The position numbers and the translations under genes are program-made. A model generated the notes under the pieces. It saw only the letters and a program-made list of their open reading frames with translations. It ran no database searches and was not told the origin of the DNA. DNA of 64,000 nucleotides from Metabacillus fastidiosus NBRC 101226 (lineage in GTDB: Bacteria; Bacillota; Bacilli; Bacillales; Bacillaceae). The stretch spans positions 1 to 64,000 of the forward strand of contig NZ_BCVG01000002.1 of the NCBI RefSeq assembly GCF_001591625.1. The letters run 5' to 3'. This document shows, one piece after another, positions 39,883 to 49,990 of the stretch. The first letter of the stretch is position 1. Each line of letters starts with the position of its first letter.

Positions 39883-41139
39883 TTACTTATGATTCGTTTT
39901 AATATTTGTCTTGATTCCCTTTACTGCACTGTCTAATGCAGCTTTTGGCTCCGCTTTTCCTGTCACAATCGTTTGCAGGCTGTCGGCCATCGGCTTCCAC
40001 ACTTCCGCCATTTCTGGAATGTTTGGCATTGGCAGCGCATTTTGTGATTGCTCAGCGACAGCGTACGCTACGTCATTCTCTTTAATAACGGGATCTTCTA
40101 TTAAACTTTTAACCGGTGGAATTTCACTCGTTAGTTCAAAACGTTTTTTTGCATTCTCTTCATTCGTAATATGTTCCACAAATTTTGTTGCCCATTCTTG
40201 ATTTTTTGAAAATGCTGATACATGCCATCCTTTCACACCCATAAACGTCTTCACCGGCTCCCCATTCGGCAGGCTCGGCATTGGTGCAGCCCCAATTTCA
40301 ATTCCGGCATCTTTCATTCCTTGAACAGCCCAAGGACCATTCATAACAGAAGCAACCTTTCCTTCATTAAATAATCCATCCATCGCTGAACCACCATTTT
40401 CACCGATAATTCCCTTTGGGAACAATCCTTCTTTATACCACTTTTGAATATATTCAGCTCCTTTTACTGCTCCATCATTATTTAAACCAACATCATCACG
40501 GTCTAATGCCCCATCATTTTCTTTAAATACATAGCCGCCCATTCCACCGATGAAGCCATGCGAAAAATAATAATTATCTAATATCGCTAAAAATCCGTAT
40601 TTACCATCTTTCGTAAATCCTTTCGCAAAGCTATACACTCCATCCATTGTTTTTGGAGCTTCTTTCATAAATTCTTTATTATAAATAAAAATTGGAGTTT
40701 CTGTCGCTTTTGGTAATCCATATAATTTCCCATCATATTTTTGTGCTAAGACAGATGACTCTGTAAATGTATCAAGGATTGACTCATCCACTTTTAATTC
40801 AGCAATAAGTCCTTCTGTAACAACTTGCCCGATCTGGTCATGTGGTAATGTCACGACATCAGGACCTGTTCCAGCCGGACCGTCTAAACGGAGCTGATCA
40901 CGCATTTTTTTCGCCATTTCAATTTCTTTAAATTCGATTTTAATTCCATACTTTTCTTCAAAAGATTGTACTGCCGGCTTTAATCCGACTCCCTTTTTAG
41001 TATCTTCCCAAACGATTAATTTCTCAGGTTTTTTGCTATCTGCAGTTCCATTTGTATTCTCTTTTTCTTTCGGACCACAGGCAGACAGCACTCCCAGCAC
41101 AAGCAAGATGATCATAAATATGGAAAAAAACCTTTTCAT
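39883..41139 (-). CDS. mdxE: Maltodextrin-binding lipoprotein MdxE/MalE
   Basis: The 418-residue solute-binding protein carries a lipoprotein signal (MKRFFSIFMIILLVLGVLSAC, Cys at 21) and the SBP_bac_1 fold (IVWEDTKKGVGLKPAVQSFEEKYG; KVASVMNGPWAVQGMKDAG). It captures maltodextrins outside the membrane for MdxFG. First gene of mdxEFG, with AGGAGGGGG before the ATG. The promoter region is shared with the divergent neopullulanase gene. Confidence 0.94.
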   Translation of the reverse strand: MKRFFSIFMIILLVLGVLSACGPKEKENTNGTADSKKPEKLIVWEDTKKGVGLKPAVQSFEEKYGIKIEFKEIEMAKKMRDQLRLDGPAGTGPDVVTLPHDQIGQVVTEGLIAELKVDESILDTFTESSVLAQKYDGKLYGLPKATETPIFIYNKEFMKEAPKTMDGVYSFAKGFTKDGKYGFLAILDNYYFSHGFIGGMGGYVFKENDGALDRDDVGLNNDGAVKGAEYIQKWYKEGLFPKGIIGENGGSAMDGLFNEGKVASVMNGPWAVQGMKDAGIEIGAAPMPSLPNGEPVKTFMGVKGWHVSAFSKNQEWATKFVEHITNEENAKKRFELTSEIPPVKSLIEDPVIKENDVAYAVAEQSQNALPMPNIPEMAEVWKPMADSLQTIVTGKAEPKAALDSAVKGIKTNIKTNHK

Positions 41140-41180
41140 TTTGCCCCCTCCTAAAATGTTTCATCATCCCTTCACTTATA

Positions 41181-41194
41181 TGCAAATATTTGTA
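41181..41194. promoter_or_regulatory. Palindrome in the divergent mdxE/neopullulanase promoter region
   Basis: TGCAAATATTTGTA is a near-perfect palindrome between the divergent genes. Maltose loci are often controlled by LacI-type repressors (MalR/MdxR) and CcpA, so it could be an operator, but it lacks the central CG usual for that family. No good cre site was found. Confidence 0.3.
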
Positions 41195-41307
41195 CAAGTA
41201 TTCAATGGAATACTCTCTCCACCCTTTATCCATCTAAGAAAGAAACTTCTGTCACAGCACTGTTAAAATGAGGCATTTTGGAAACCATAAACATAGTATT
41301 TATGTAA

Positions 41308-43110
<1,803 letters not shown>

Positions 43111-43148
43111 AGGACAGTTCCCCATAATAGTTTTCAGGGGACTGTCCT
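43111..43148 (+). terminator. Intrinsic terminator of the neopullulanase gene
   Basis: AGGACAGTTCCCC and GGGGACTGTCCT form a long stem directly after the stop codon, followed by CCTTTCT. Confidence 0.8.
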
Positions 43149-43249
43149 CCTTTCTCTGAATAAATTTCCTCTTTTTTGGAAAAAAAGAACAGTAACAGCT
43201 TTTTAAATAGGATAACTAGTCAATTTTCTTTTAATGGAGGTAGAAATAA

Positions 43250-43810
43250 ATGCAGCAAAAACAGCGAATTGATTATTTAATTAAACAGGAACGCTCTTAT
43301 ATTACCGGCAGTGTTGAAAACGATGGCGGACAACTCGTTTTTTACGATAATATAAATGATGAGCTCCATTATTTAGACAATTTAAAAGGCGAACAACTGG
43401 AAATTTTCAAAAATCAAAGCTGGCTTAAAGGATGTTGTTTCAATTTCGGACAGCTCGAAACAAAAAAGGGGCTATTACAAATAAATGTCGGGGATCTTAT
43501 TCGAATGCGTAGAAGGCTTCCAGTTGCTTTAGAAGAAATGTTAAAAGAATTGGATGAGAAAACGTTCATTAAATTAATAAAGCAATTAAATCTCTTGTCA
43601 TTTTCCCCTTTTGACTGTGTATATTCGTATAATCAGTTAATATTTTTGACTAACAGCGTTCAAAAGAAAGGTGTTTCCTTTTTTCATTTTGATAATGAAG
43701 AAGAGATTTGTGCATTACAGCACCACTTCGAGCGAGGCGTTCATCCCCAGGATAGACTGGAAATAACAACAAGTCTCGGAAAACGAATATTAATCACTGG
43801 TAAATATTAA
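43250..43810 (+). CDS. DUF2777-like protein
   Basis: The 186-residue soluble protein begins MQQKQRIDYLIKQERSYITGSVE and resembles the Bacillus family DUF2777; I make that link from the N-terminus and length and cannot confirm it. It has no membrane span and no catalytic motif. ATG follows ATGGAGGT. It is a single gene closed by a strong terminator. Confidence 0.6.
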   Translation: MQQKQRIDYLIKQERSYITGSVENDGGQLVFYDNINDELHYLDNLKGEQLEIFKNQSWLKGCCFNFGQLETKKGLLQINVGDLIRMRRRLPVALEEMLKELDEKTFIKLIKQLNLLSFSPFDCVYSYNQLIFLTNSVQKKGVSFFHFDNEEEICALQHHFERGVHPQDRLEITTSLGKRILITGKY

Positions 43811-43816
43811 AAAAAT

Positions 43817-43845
43817 GCCTGATCTAGCTTTTAAGCAGATCAGGC
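43817..43845. terminator. Bidirectional stem-loop terminator
   Basis: GCCTGATCT and AGATCAGGC form a perfect 9-bp stem between convergent genes (DUF2777-like and yisL). Confidence 0.75.
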
Positions 43846-43854
43846 GCTTCCACC

Positions 43855-44223
43855 CTACATATGGAAAATACCTCCAGGGAGACGGATACCAAGCAGAATT
43901 GTTAACACAAGAGCAATAATGAAAATAATCCAAAATACCTTTGCTGGCTTTTCTTTTTTCATCTTTACTAAAACCATTTCCATCATAGCGACTGTAACGA
44001 GTCCAAGGATTAGTTTCCCAATATATTCTCCATTGAGATTTGATAAATTGAAACCTAATTCGTTTAAGACAAGAATTCCAGATGCAATAATGATTAAATA
44101 AAACAGTCTTAAAATCATATGTACAATAGTAGCCGGCTTCATTTTTTCAGACTTGTACATTGAGCTAGCAATGAAAAATAAAATTAATCCAACGACCCAT
44201 GCCGTAATATGCATATGTACCAT
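43855..44223 (-). CDS. yisL: YisL family membrane protein (DUF1516/UPF0344)
   Basis: The ~122-residue protein begins MVHMHITAWVVGLILFFIASSMY and has four membrane spans, characteristic of YisL. An upstream in-frame start (44250) adds nine unconserved residues and lies within the ribosome-binding region (AAGGAGG); I prefer the MVHMH start. Function unknown. Confidence 0.85.
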   Translation of the reverse strand: MVHMHITAWVVGLILFFIASSMYKSEKMKPATIVHMILRLFYLIIIASGILVLNELGFNLSNLNGEYIGKLILGLVTVAMMEMVLVKMKKEKPAKVFWIIFIIALVLTILLGIRLPGGIFHM

Positions 44224-44389
44224 TTTTAATTCCTCCTTATTTTTATTCAATTAAATTCAATTCAATTAATATGTTATCATGAATTTTCATTATAAATAAA
44301 ATAATATGTTCGATCATTATATCCCCAAGCGGAGAGTAGTATGTACTATATAGCTGATAAACAAGCATTTTCATATGGAGGGGAGAAAT

Positions 44390-45580
44390 ATGTCCAAATC
44401 AGTACAAATTATAAAGCAAACTGAAAAATTTGGTGCAAATAATTATTACCCGCTTCCAGTCGTTATTTCCAAAGCATCCGGTGTTTGGATGGAAGATGCT
44501 GACGGCAAAAGATACTTAGATATGCTAAGTGCTTATTCCGCCGTTAATCAAGGACATTGCCATCCAAAAATTATTGCTGCCTTAAAAGAACAAGCAGGTA
44601 AAATTACATTAACTTCAAGAGCTTTCCACAATGATCAGCTCGGTCTCTGGTATGAAAAGGTAGCAAAGCTCACAAATAAAAATATGGTTCTTCCAATGAA
44701 TACTGGAGCAGAGGCTGTGGAAACTGCTGTTAAAGCCGTTCGCCGCTGGGCATATGAAATAAAGAATATTAAAAAGGATAAAGCGGAAATAATCGTCTGT
44801 GAAAACAATTTCCATGGACGAACAATGACGGCTGTCTCTATGTCCTCCGTTGATGACTATAAAAAAGGATTTGGCCCTCTTCTTCCTGGTATTAAAATAA
44901 TTCCATTTGGTGATCTTCACGCATTAGAAAACGCTATTACAGAAAACACAGCTGCTTTTATTATCGAACCAATTCAAGGGGAAGCTGGCATTATTATTCC
45001 AGAGGATGGCTACTTATCTGCTGCGTATCATTTATGTAAAACAAATAATATCTTATTCGTAGCCGATGAAATCCAAGCAGGACTCGGCCGTGCCGGGAAA
45101 ATGTTCGCTTGTGATTGGGAAGACATTGAACCTGATATGTATATTTTAGGAAAAGCGCTCGGTGGCGGAGTATTCCCAATTTCCTGTGTTGCTGCTAATA
45201 AGGACATACTTGGTGTGTTCAATCCAGGCTCCCATGGTTCAACATTTGGCGGCAATCCTCTCGCATGTGCTGTTTCTATTGCTTCTTTAGACGTTATTAT
45301 AGAAGAAAAGCTTGCAGAACGTTCCAGACAGCTAGGTGACTACATGATGGATAATCTAAAACAATTAAAGAGTGCACTTATTAAAGAAGTACGTGGAAAA
45401 GGACTATTTATCGGACTGGAATTATATGAATCTGCCCGGCCTTATTGTGAAAAATTAAAAGAAGAAGGATTGCTTTGTAAAGAAACACATGATAATGTTA
45501 TTCGTTTTGCCCCACCGCTTATTATTAAAAAAGACGAGCTGGATTGGGCAATTGAAAAAGTGAAAAAAATAATTGAATAA
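44390..45580 (+). CDS. rocD: Ornithine aminotransferase
   Basis: RocD transfers the delta-amino group of ornithine to 2-oxoglutarate, feeding arginine breakdown. The 396-residue class III PLP enzyme reads [63 protein letters not shown] and [13 protein letters not shown] (Schiff-base lysine), all typical of ornithine rather than acetylornithine aminotransferase. ATG 44390 follows GGAGGGGAG. It is not next to other roc genes, and no -12/-24 sigma-L promoter was seen upstream. Confidence 0.95.
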   Translation: MSKSVQIIKQTEKFGANNYYPLPVVISKASGVWMEDADGKRYLDMLSAYSAVNQGHCHPKIIAALKEQAGKITLTSRAFHNDQLGLWYEKVAKLTNKNMVLPMNTGAEAVETAVKAVRRWAYEIKNIKKDKAEIIVCENNFHGRTMTAVSMSSVDDYKKGFGPLLPGIKIIPFGDLHALENAITENTAAFIIEPIQGEAGIIIPEDGYLSAAYHLCKTNNILFVADEIQAGLGRAGKMFACDWEDIEPDMYILGKALGGGVFPISCVAANKDILGVFNPGSHGSTFGGNPLACAVSIASLDVIIEEKLAERSRQLGDYMMDNLKQLKSALIKEVRGKGLFIGLELYESARPYCEKLKEEGLLCKETHDNVIRFAPPLIIKKDELDWAIEKVKKIIE

Positions 45581-45610
45581 AGAAAGCACCTCAGGCGCTT
45601 TCTTTATTTT
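45577..45610. terminator. Bidirectional terminator rocD/yisK
   Basis: AAAGAAAGC(A) and (C)GCTTTCTTT pair around CCTCAGG, with A- and T-runs at both ends. Confidence 0.88.
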
Positions 45611-46506
45611 TTCACCTTATTTCTCAAAACTCCAATTTCCTCTATTTCAATTTCAATTACATCCCCTGGCTGTAAATACTTCGGCGGATGAAATCCTTTT
45701 CCTACACCAGCCGGAGTGCCAGTCGCAATAATATCTCCCGCTTCCAGCGTCGTTCCTTGAGAAATGATGGAAATAATATACTCGATCGGAAAGATCATTT
45801 CTTTCGTATTTCCATCCTGTCTTACTTCATTATTAACTGATGTTTTAATCATTAGATTTTTAGGATCATTAATCGCTGATTTATGTACGATGTAAGGTCC
45901 CATCGGACAAGATGTATCCAAACTTTTTCCAAGGAAGAATTGTTTATGGCGGGATTGAAGATCCCTCGCTGTTATATCATTTATAATCGTATAGCCAAAC
46001 ACATAGTCCATCGCATCTTCTTTCTCTATTTGCTTTCCCTTTTTGCCGATTACAATCGCTAACTCACCTTCATAATCCAGCTCATTCGTTAAATGAAGAT
46101 GTGGATCGATTTCTTCCTCAGGACCAATTACTGTTGTGGGAGCCTTAGAAAAAAGCATAATATGTTCATCAATATTTTCCTTGTCACCCATTTCTTCTGC
46201 ATGATCATAATAATTTTTTGCAACACAGAAAATATTTTTCTTTAGCTTTGTAATAGGCGCTAAAATCTTAACATTTTCTAGCGGATACAAATAAGATTCT
46301 GTATCTTCTGCTTTTTTCGACCATTCGACTAATTGCATGACATGTGTAACAAATCTTTCACCAATTTCAATACATTCCAATAATGTAGGCGGAAGTGTTG
46401 CAAGCTCGAATAAAATACTCTCTGCCTTGTGAATATCCAGTACTTTGTCACCTTGAATAAGACCAATAAAAGTATGTTCATAAATTTGTCCGCTAATAAA
46501 TTTCAT
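45604..46506 (-). CDS. yisK: Fumarylacetoacetate hydrolase-family protein YisK
   Basis: The 300-residue protein has a variable N-terminal domain and a FAH domain with FCVAKNYYDHAEEMG, ELDYEGELAIVIGKKG (metal-binding glutamates) and the C-terminal TGTPAGVGKGFHPPKYLQPGD. Family members are oxaloacetate decarboxylases or acylpyruvate hydrolases; B. subtilis YisK is reported as an oxaloacetate decarboxylase linked to cell shape through Mbl, so a similar role is plausible. ATG 46506 has AAAGGTGG just upstream. Confidence 0.9.
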   Translation of the reverse strand: MKFISGQIYEHTFIGLIQGDKVLDIHKAESILFELATLPPTLLECIEIGERFVTHVMQLVEWSKKAEDTESYLYPLENVKILAPITKLKKNIFCVAKNYYDHAEEMGDKENIDEHIMLFSKAPTTVIGPEEEIDPHLHLTNELDYEGELAIVIGKKGKQIEKEDAMDYVFGYTIINDITARDLQSRHKQFFLGKSLDTSCPMGPYIVHKSAINDPKNLMIKTSVNNEVRQDGNTKEMIFPIEYIISIISQGTTLEAGDIIATGTPAGVGKGFHPPKYLQPGDVIEIEIEEIGVLRNKVKK

Positions 46507-46813
46507 CTTAACCACCTTTTATTTTTTCAAAAATAAATGCTTTATTTATATCTCTTCTATTCATATGCCATTATTCGCCGTTCTCTATACAAACTCCTTT
46601 AAATTCTTATCATATGCAACAGATAAGAAGGTCTTCTTGTTTATAAAAAAGAGGAGAAATATTCCTTTATGACTATAAATTATTCACCAAAAATTTAATA
46701 TTTCTATTAATTAATGTATTTTTTGTCAAAAAAAGTAGTATAATAGCCTTATTAAAAATAAAAATACCAACCTCTATGACATTTTAATTATTGGATGAAA
46801 GATGGAGAAAACG

Positions 46814-46987
46814 ATGATTTTGTTAACAGAGATTGAATTAAAGCGTAAACATTTAATTAGTACAGCCAAAAGATTCGGATTAAATGCTGCGGAAACAATT
46901 CAATGCAGTCAAGAACTTGATACTCTTATACTTCAACAACTTAAGCTAACCAACCATAAAACAACTAAAGAAAAAAAAACAATTTAA
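46814..46987 (+). CDS. Spo0E-like aspartyl-phosphate phosphatase (YisI-type)
   Basis: The ~57-residue helical-hairpin protein contains the Spo0E signature S-Q-E-L-D (SQELDTLI) near its middle and matches YisI/YnzD/Spo0E in length. Such phosphatases remove phosphate from Spo0A and delay sporulation. ATG 46814 follows GGAG; ATG 46802 would add four residues. A TATAAT at 46739-46744 lies about 70 bp upstream. Position close to gerP and yisK fits yisI of B. subtilis. Confidence 0.88.
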   Translation: MILLTEIELKRKHLISTAKRFGLNAAETIQCSQELDTLILQQLKLTNHKTTKEKKTI

Positions 46988-47056
46988 TGCTGACAACAGA
47001 CGTTAAATAAACTGCTTATAAAAGATAATCTGTTAAATAAAAAAACTAAACTGATC

Positions 47057-47174
47057 GAGACTGTCTCAAAGAGAAGATATCTCTCCTATAATTTTGATAT
47101 AGCACAGAAATTATACATAGCCTGCTATATAGTAATAAAATTTATAGGAGCGGTCCCCTTCTTGAAGACAGTCC
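47057..47174. repeat. MITE-like inverted-repeat element
   Basis: About 118 bp bounded by imperfect inverted ends GAGACTGTCTCAAAG (47057-47071) and CTTGAAGACAGTCC (47161-47174). A second, inner inverted repeat pairs CTCCTATAATTTT...ATATAGCAC (47083-47105) with GCTATATAG...AAAATTTATAGGAG (47124-47150). It has no open frame. It may be a miniature transposable element or a large terminator; no target-site duplication was clear. Confidence 0.55.
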
Positions 47175-47328
47175 TTATTTTTCTTCATAATACATATTCT
47201 CATGTTTCACTCATAACTAAGCATGAAAAAGCAGCTCTCCTCTTAACAGGATAGGATTAAATCCTAATCAAGATGCTGAGAGCAGAGAAAGCTTATATTT
47301 TTTACAGAAGAAAGGAGATTTTATAAAG
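47175..47328. other. Intergenic sequence before the osmC remnant
   Basis: No gene is seen. AGGATTAAATCCT (near 47260-47272) is a small palindrome flanked by pairing GCAGCTCTC/GAGAGC-like arms. The start of the osmC remnant is preceded by AAAGGAG, so the old promoter may lie here. Confidence 0.35.
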
Positions 47329-47596
47329 TGGAATTTACGATGAAAGAAGCGGTATATTTTACGGATCTGCATACAGATCGATATAAAAGATTTACATATT
47401 AGTGCTAAAGATGAACGTAATATGGAAGAGGCGGGGCGCTTCGAGAAAATTAATATACACTTTCGCATTACAGGTAAAGATTTAAATAAAAAAAGTTGAA
47501 AAGGCAATGGCTTTATCAAGAAAAAACTGTTCTATGACGCAATCAGTCATTGGAAATATTGAAGTTCCAGAGACGTATGAAATTATTAATGCATAA
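47329..47596 (+). pseudogene. Decayed OsmC-family peroxide-protection protein
   Basis: Three pieces in different frames match OsmC/Ohr-like proteins: VEFTMKEAVYFTDL from GTG 47329 (after AAAGGAG), then after a deletion of the middle part IDIKDLHISAKDERNME...INIHFRITGKDLNKK (47379-47490), then after a frameshift in the A-run at 47488-47494 KKVEKAMALSRKNCSMTQSVIG to the stop at 47596. The second redox cysteine region (NCSMT) survives, but the first cysteine region is lost. The protein cannot be functional. Confidence 0.85.
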
Positions 47597-47655
47597 TAAA
47601 TCATCGCCGGCATTTGCTTGGCGATTTTTTATATTACACATTTACCTATTTTTTT

Positions 47656-47681
47656 CATAAACTACATTAAAACATAGACTA
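47656..47681 (+). promoter_or_regulatory. Candidate sigma-K promoter elements of the gerP operon
   Basis: CATAGACTA (47673-47681) and CATAAACTA (47656-47664) both fit the sigma-K -10 form CATAnnnTA, 20-45 bp before gerPA. gerP operons are known to be expressed in the mother cell under sigma-K; which of the two is used, and the -35, cannot be settled by eye. Confidence 0.45.
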
Positions 47682-47700
47682 ATGAAAAAGGATGTTGTTT

Positions 47701-47922
47701 ATGCCAGCGATAGTAGGTGTTTTTAAAGTAAATAGTGTCGGAACAAGCAGCATCGTTCATATCGGAGACGTTATTACGATCTCCCCTTATAGCGAGGTTA
47801 AAACTTTTGCAGGCGCCGGATCATTTAGTACTGGTGATGGACTGAATATTTATAATCAAAACAGTGTCACAAATATGTATGATCAGGATATAGTCGATCA
47901 GCCTGTAGTTGGAAATATGTAG
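47701..47922 (+). CDS. gerPA: Spore germination protein GerPA
   Basis: The 73-residue protein has the GerPA/GerPF domain: [23 protein letters not shown], then [10 protein letters not shown] and a C-terminal DQPVVGN. GerP proteins are spore-coat-associated and help germinants pass the coat. ATG 47701 follows AAAGGATG. It is the first gene of a five-gene operon. Confidence 0.93.
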   Translation: MPAIVGVFKVNSVGTSSIVHIGDVITISPYSEVKTFAGAGSFSTGDGLNIYNQNSVTNMYDQDIVDQPVVGNM

Positions 47923-47935
47923 GGAGGAATTCACC

Positions 47936-48157
47936 TTGAACTTTTACATTAATCAATCCATTTCAATCAACTACTTAAAAGTCAACTCTGTAGCTAATTC
48001 TTCGGTATTTCAGATCGGTAGTTCGGGCCTTATAAAGGCGCTTTCCAATAACTATAATACAGGAGGATTTACAGGACCAGCACCGGAAGCACAAACTGAT
48101 GATACTTTTAGTCCTGTTGTGCCGCTTCAATCTCCAGGCTCCGCTAGGTCCTCTTAA
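47936..48157 (+). CDS. gerPB: Spore germination protein GerPB
   Basis: The 73-residue protein begins MNFYINQSISINYLKVNSVANSS (split for length) and contains the SSVFQIGSSG motif shared by GerPB/D/E. The start is TTG 47936 with GGGAGG eight nt upstream. The Pro/Gln-rich C-terminus is typical. It follows gerPA by 13 bp. Confidence 0.9.
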   Translation: MNFYINQSISINYLKVNSVANSSVFQIGSSGLIKALSNNYNTGGFTGPAPEAQTDDTFSPVVPLQSPGSARSS

Positions 48158-48234
48158 TAGGCTAACACCTATTTTCCCCTATTTGCATAATGTATCGTAA
48201 CAAGTAAGCAGTGAAATGCAAAAGGTGGGATAAA

Positions 48235-48828
48235 ATGTATCAGTACAATAATTATTTCCAACAAATCCAAGCGCAAAATAACAAAATTACAGAGCTGGAA
48301 AAAACAATTCAGCTATTACAGTCTGAAATGAGAAAATTAAAAGATAATTCAGCAACAAAAATTGAGAAAATTGAATATAAATTTGATCAACTTAAAATCG
48401 AAAGACTTGAAGGTACATTAAATATCGGCTTAAATCCTACTGATCCAAATCAAGTTGAAAACTTTGACGTAGCACAAAATGGAGTAAATATACATGGTAT
48501 GCAAAAAGAACTGAGAGAACAACTCGGGGCACAAGTAAGCGAAGAACTTCATCAATTCCTAAATGGAGAGTGTTTGAGTTTAATAGGAAATATTGAAGAG
48601 AAGTTTAATTACCGTTTAGATGAGCCGCACCGACGCCATATTATTGAAGATATTCGCAAACAAATTGACAGCCGTATTCATTATTATGTAAATGGAATTC
48701 ATCTAACAGAGAATGATTCACTTGATGATCATAAAAAAGCAATCGTTACAAATGTAAAAAAAGATGTAGAAAACTCGATTACCCACTTTCTAAATCATTT
48801 ACCAACGAACATGAAAGGGAATGAATAA
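48235..48828 (+). CDS. gerPC: Spore germination protein GerPC
   Basis: The 197-residue protein has an N-terminal coiled coil (about residues 8-40, QNNKITELEKTIQLLQSEMRKL pattern) and the GerPC core with LEGTLNIGLNP and IEDIRKQIDSRIHYYV. It is the only large, soluble protein of the operon. ATG 48235 follows AGGTGGG. Confidence 0.9.
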   Translation: MYQYNNYFQQIQAQNNKITELEKTIQLLQSEMRKLKDNSATKIEKIEYKFDQLKIERLEGTLNIGLNPTDPNQVENFDVAQNGVNIHGMQKELREQLGAQVSEELHQFLNGECLSLIGNIEEKFNYRLDEPHRRHIIEDIRKQIDSRIHYYVNGIHLTENDSLDDHKKAIVTNVKKDVENSITHFLNHLPTNMKGNE

Positions 48829-48829
48829 A

Positions 48830-49021
48830 ATGAATTTCACAGTTACGAATAAAAATCTTCAAGTCGGAGCAATCCAAATAGTCGGGGTTGCGAGCTCTTC
48901 CCTTTTTCTTATCGGTGATGCCAATACGATCTCCCTTTCTTCGGCATTTGATACGCCCCCGGAGTCTTTAATTATCGGTCCATTCCAGCCTCTTGAAGCA
49001 GAGAATACAAATGCTGAATAG
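48830..49021 (+). CDS. gerPD: Spore germination protein GerPD
   Basis: The 63-residue protein begins MNFTVTNKNLQVGAIQIVG and has the SSSLFLIGDAN motif common to GerPB/D/E. It starts 2 nt after the gerPC stop and overlaps gerPE, so the three are translationally linked. Confidence 0.88.
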   Translation: MNFTVTNKNLQVGAIQIVGVASSSLFLIGDANTISLSSAFDTPPESLIIGPFQPLEAENTNAE

Positions 49022-49409
49022 ACGGCTCTCATATGTGAATTATGCATACGTCAACGCAGTCGGGATCAGCTCTATTTTTCAAATTGGTGATTCCAAAAAT
49101 ATACTTCTTCGGTCAAAAGTGTTCGCGGTCCAAAGACAAGTAGAAACCTTCTATACGAAAGAAGGGAATTTTTCTAAATATTCAATCTTTAATAAAGCTC
49201 TTCCACAGCCGGTTTTAGATGAACAAATTTCAGCTGTCTTTTTTAACAAAAGAGGTAAAATCCAGGTCAATGCAGTAAAAATCCATGGTGTTTCCACCTC
49301 CTCTGCTTTTCACATCGGTTCCACAAATGATGTTGTATGTGAGACAAGAACAAAACATATCCGTCAGCTTCTTCCTCTTAATGAGAAGAAGAGGAATATC
49401 TCAACGTAA
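49011..49409 (+). CDS. gerPE: Spore germination protein GerPE
   Basis: The ~132-residue protein has two repeats of the GerP signature: NAVGISSIFQIGDSKNI near the start and NAVKIHGVSTSSAFHIGSTND near the end. ATG 49011 overlaps the end of gerPD by 11 nt; a TTG at 48993 is an alternative. It is the last gene before the terminator; gerPF, which follows gerPE in B. subtilis, is absent. Confidence 0.88.
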   Translation: MLNRRLSYVNYAYVNAVGISSIFQIGDSKNILLRSKVFAVQRQVETFYTKEGNFSKYSIFNKALPQPVLDEQISAVFFNKRGKIQVNAVKIHGVSTSSAFHIGSTNDVVCETRTKHIRQLLPLNEKKRNIST

Positions 49410-49443
49410 AGCTGTCAGTACTTGAGATATTCCCTTTATTTTT
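49393..49443 (+). terminator. Terminator of the gerP operon
   Basis: GGAATATCTCAA and TTGAGATATTCC form a perfect 12-bp stem followed by CTTTATTTTTTA; the first arm overlaps the last gerPE codons. Confidence 0.85.
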
Positions 49444-49892
49444 TATCTCGTCCAAGTAATAAAATCAATCTCTACCGGCTCAAGATCATTTGTACGGAGC
49501 AGGAAATTAATTTGTCCTCGGTGATAATGCCCATGCAGTGCAACATGGGTCAGTATTTCCCTAATCGAAGATATGTACTCGATCCCTTTACTATTTTTAT
49601 AGACTATTTCTTTATCAAGTATCCCATCCTCTAAATATGTAAAATAGGCTCTTATCATTTCTTCATTTTCTTTTACTAATATTTCACACCCTTCTATATC
49701 AAGCTCACACCAAATATTAAGAGACGAGCAGTCCTCTCCTTTTAATCTCATAAACCATACTCTCTCAGCAAAAAGGAGATGGGAAAATAATCTTCTCGCT
49801 TCCCTTGCGGCATCTTTACCTATTTGAATTCTTTGTAAAATACGTGAATTAGCCCAATTTAGATGTTCATACATTTTATATAATGTTTCCAT
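49443..49892 (-). CDS. DinB-family protein
   Basis: The 149-residue four-helix protein starts METLYKMYEHLNWANSRILQRI and has the metal-ligand histidines expected for DinB/YfiT-like enzymes: His near 38 (LFSHLLFAERVW) and the C-terminal HVALHGHYHRGQI. Members are metal-dependent thiol or glutathione/bacillithiol transferases or have unknown roles. It may correspond to yisT of B. subtilis, which lies in the yis region. Confidence 0.85.
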   Translation of the reverse strand: METLYKMYEHLNWANSRILQRIQIGKDAAREARRLFSHLLFAERVWFMRLKGEDCSSLNIWCELDIEGCEILVKENEEMIRAYFTYLEDGILDKEIVYKNSKGIEYISSIREILTHVALHGHYHRGQINFLLRTNDLEPVEIDFITWTR

Positions 49893-49990
49893 TTCATTTC
49901 TCCCAGACTTTATGACCTTCTCGCTTTATTATCCCATATTTAATAGGTTATAATGATGTATCTTTGTGAATTGTGAGAAGGTGGTTAGTT

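Noticed and set aside
41270-41300. A catabolite-responsive element before the neopullulanase gene
   Set aside because: TTGGAAACCATAAAC has several mismatches at conserved cre positions, including the central CG.
46668-46697. Nine-codon frame after a good ribosome-binding site upstream of the Spo0E-like gene
   Set aside because: Too short to support as a gene, with no pairing or attenuation structure around it that would make it a leader peptide.
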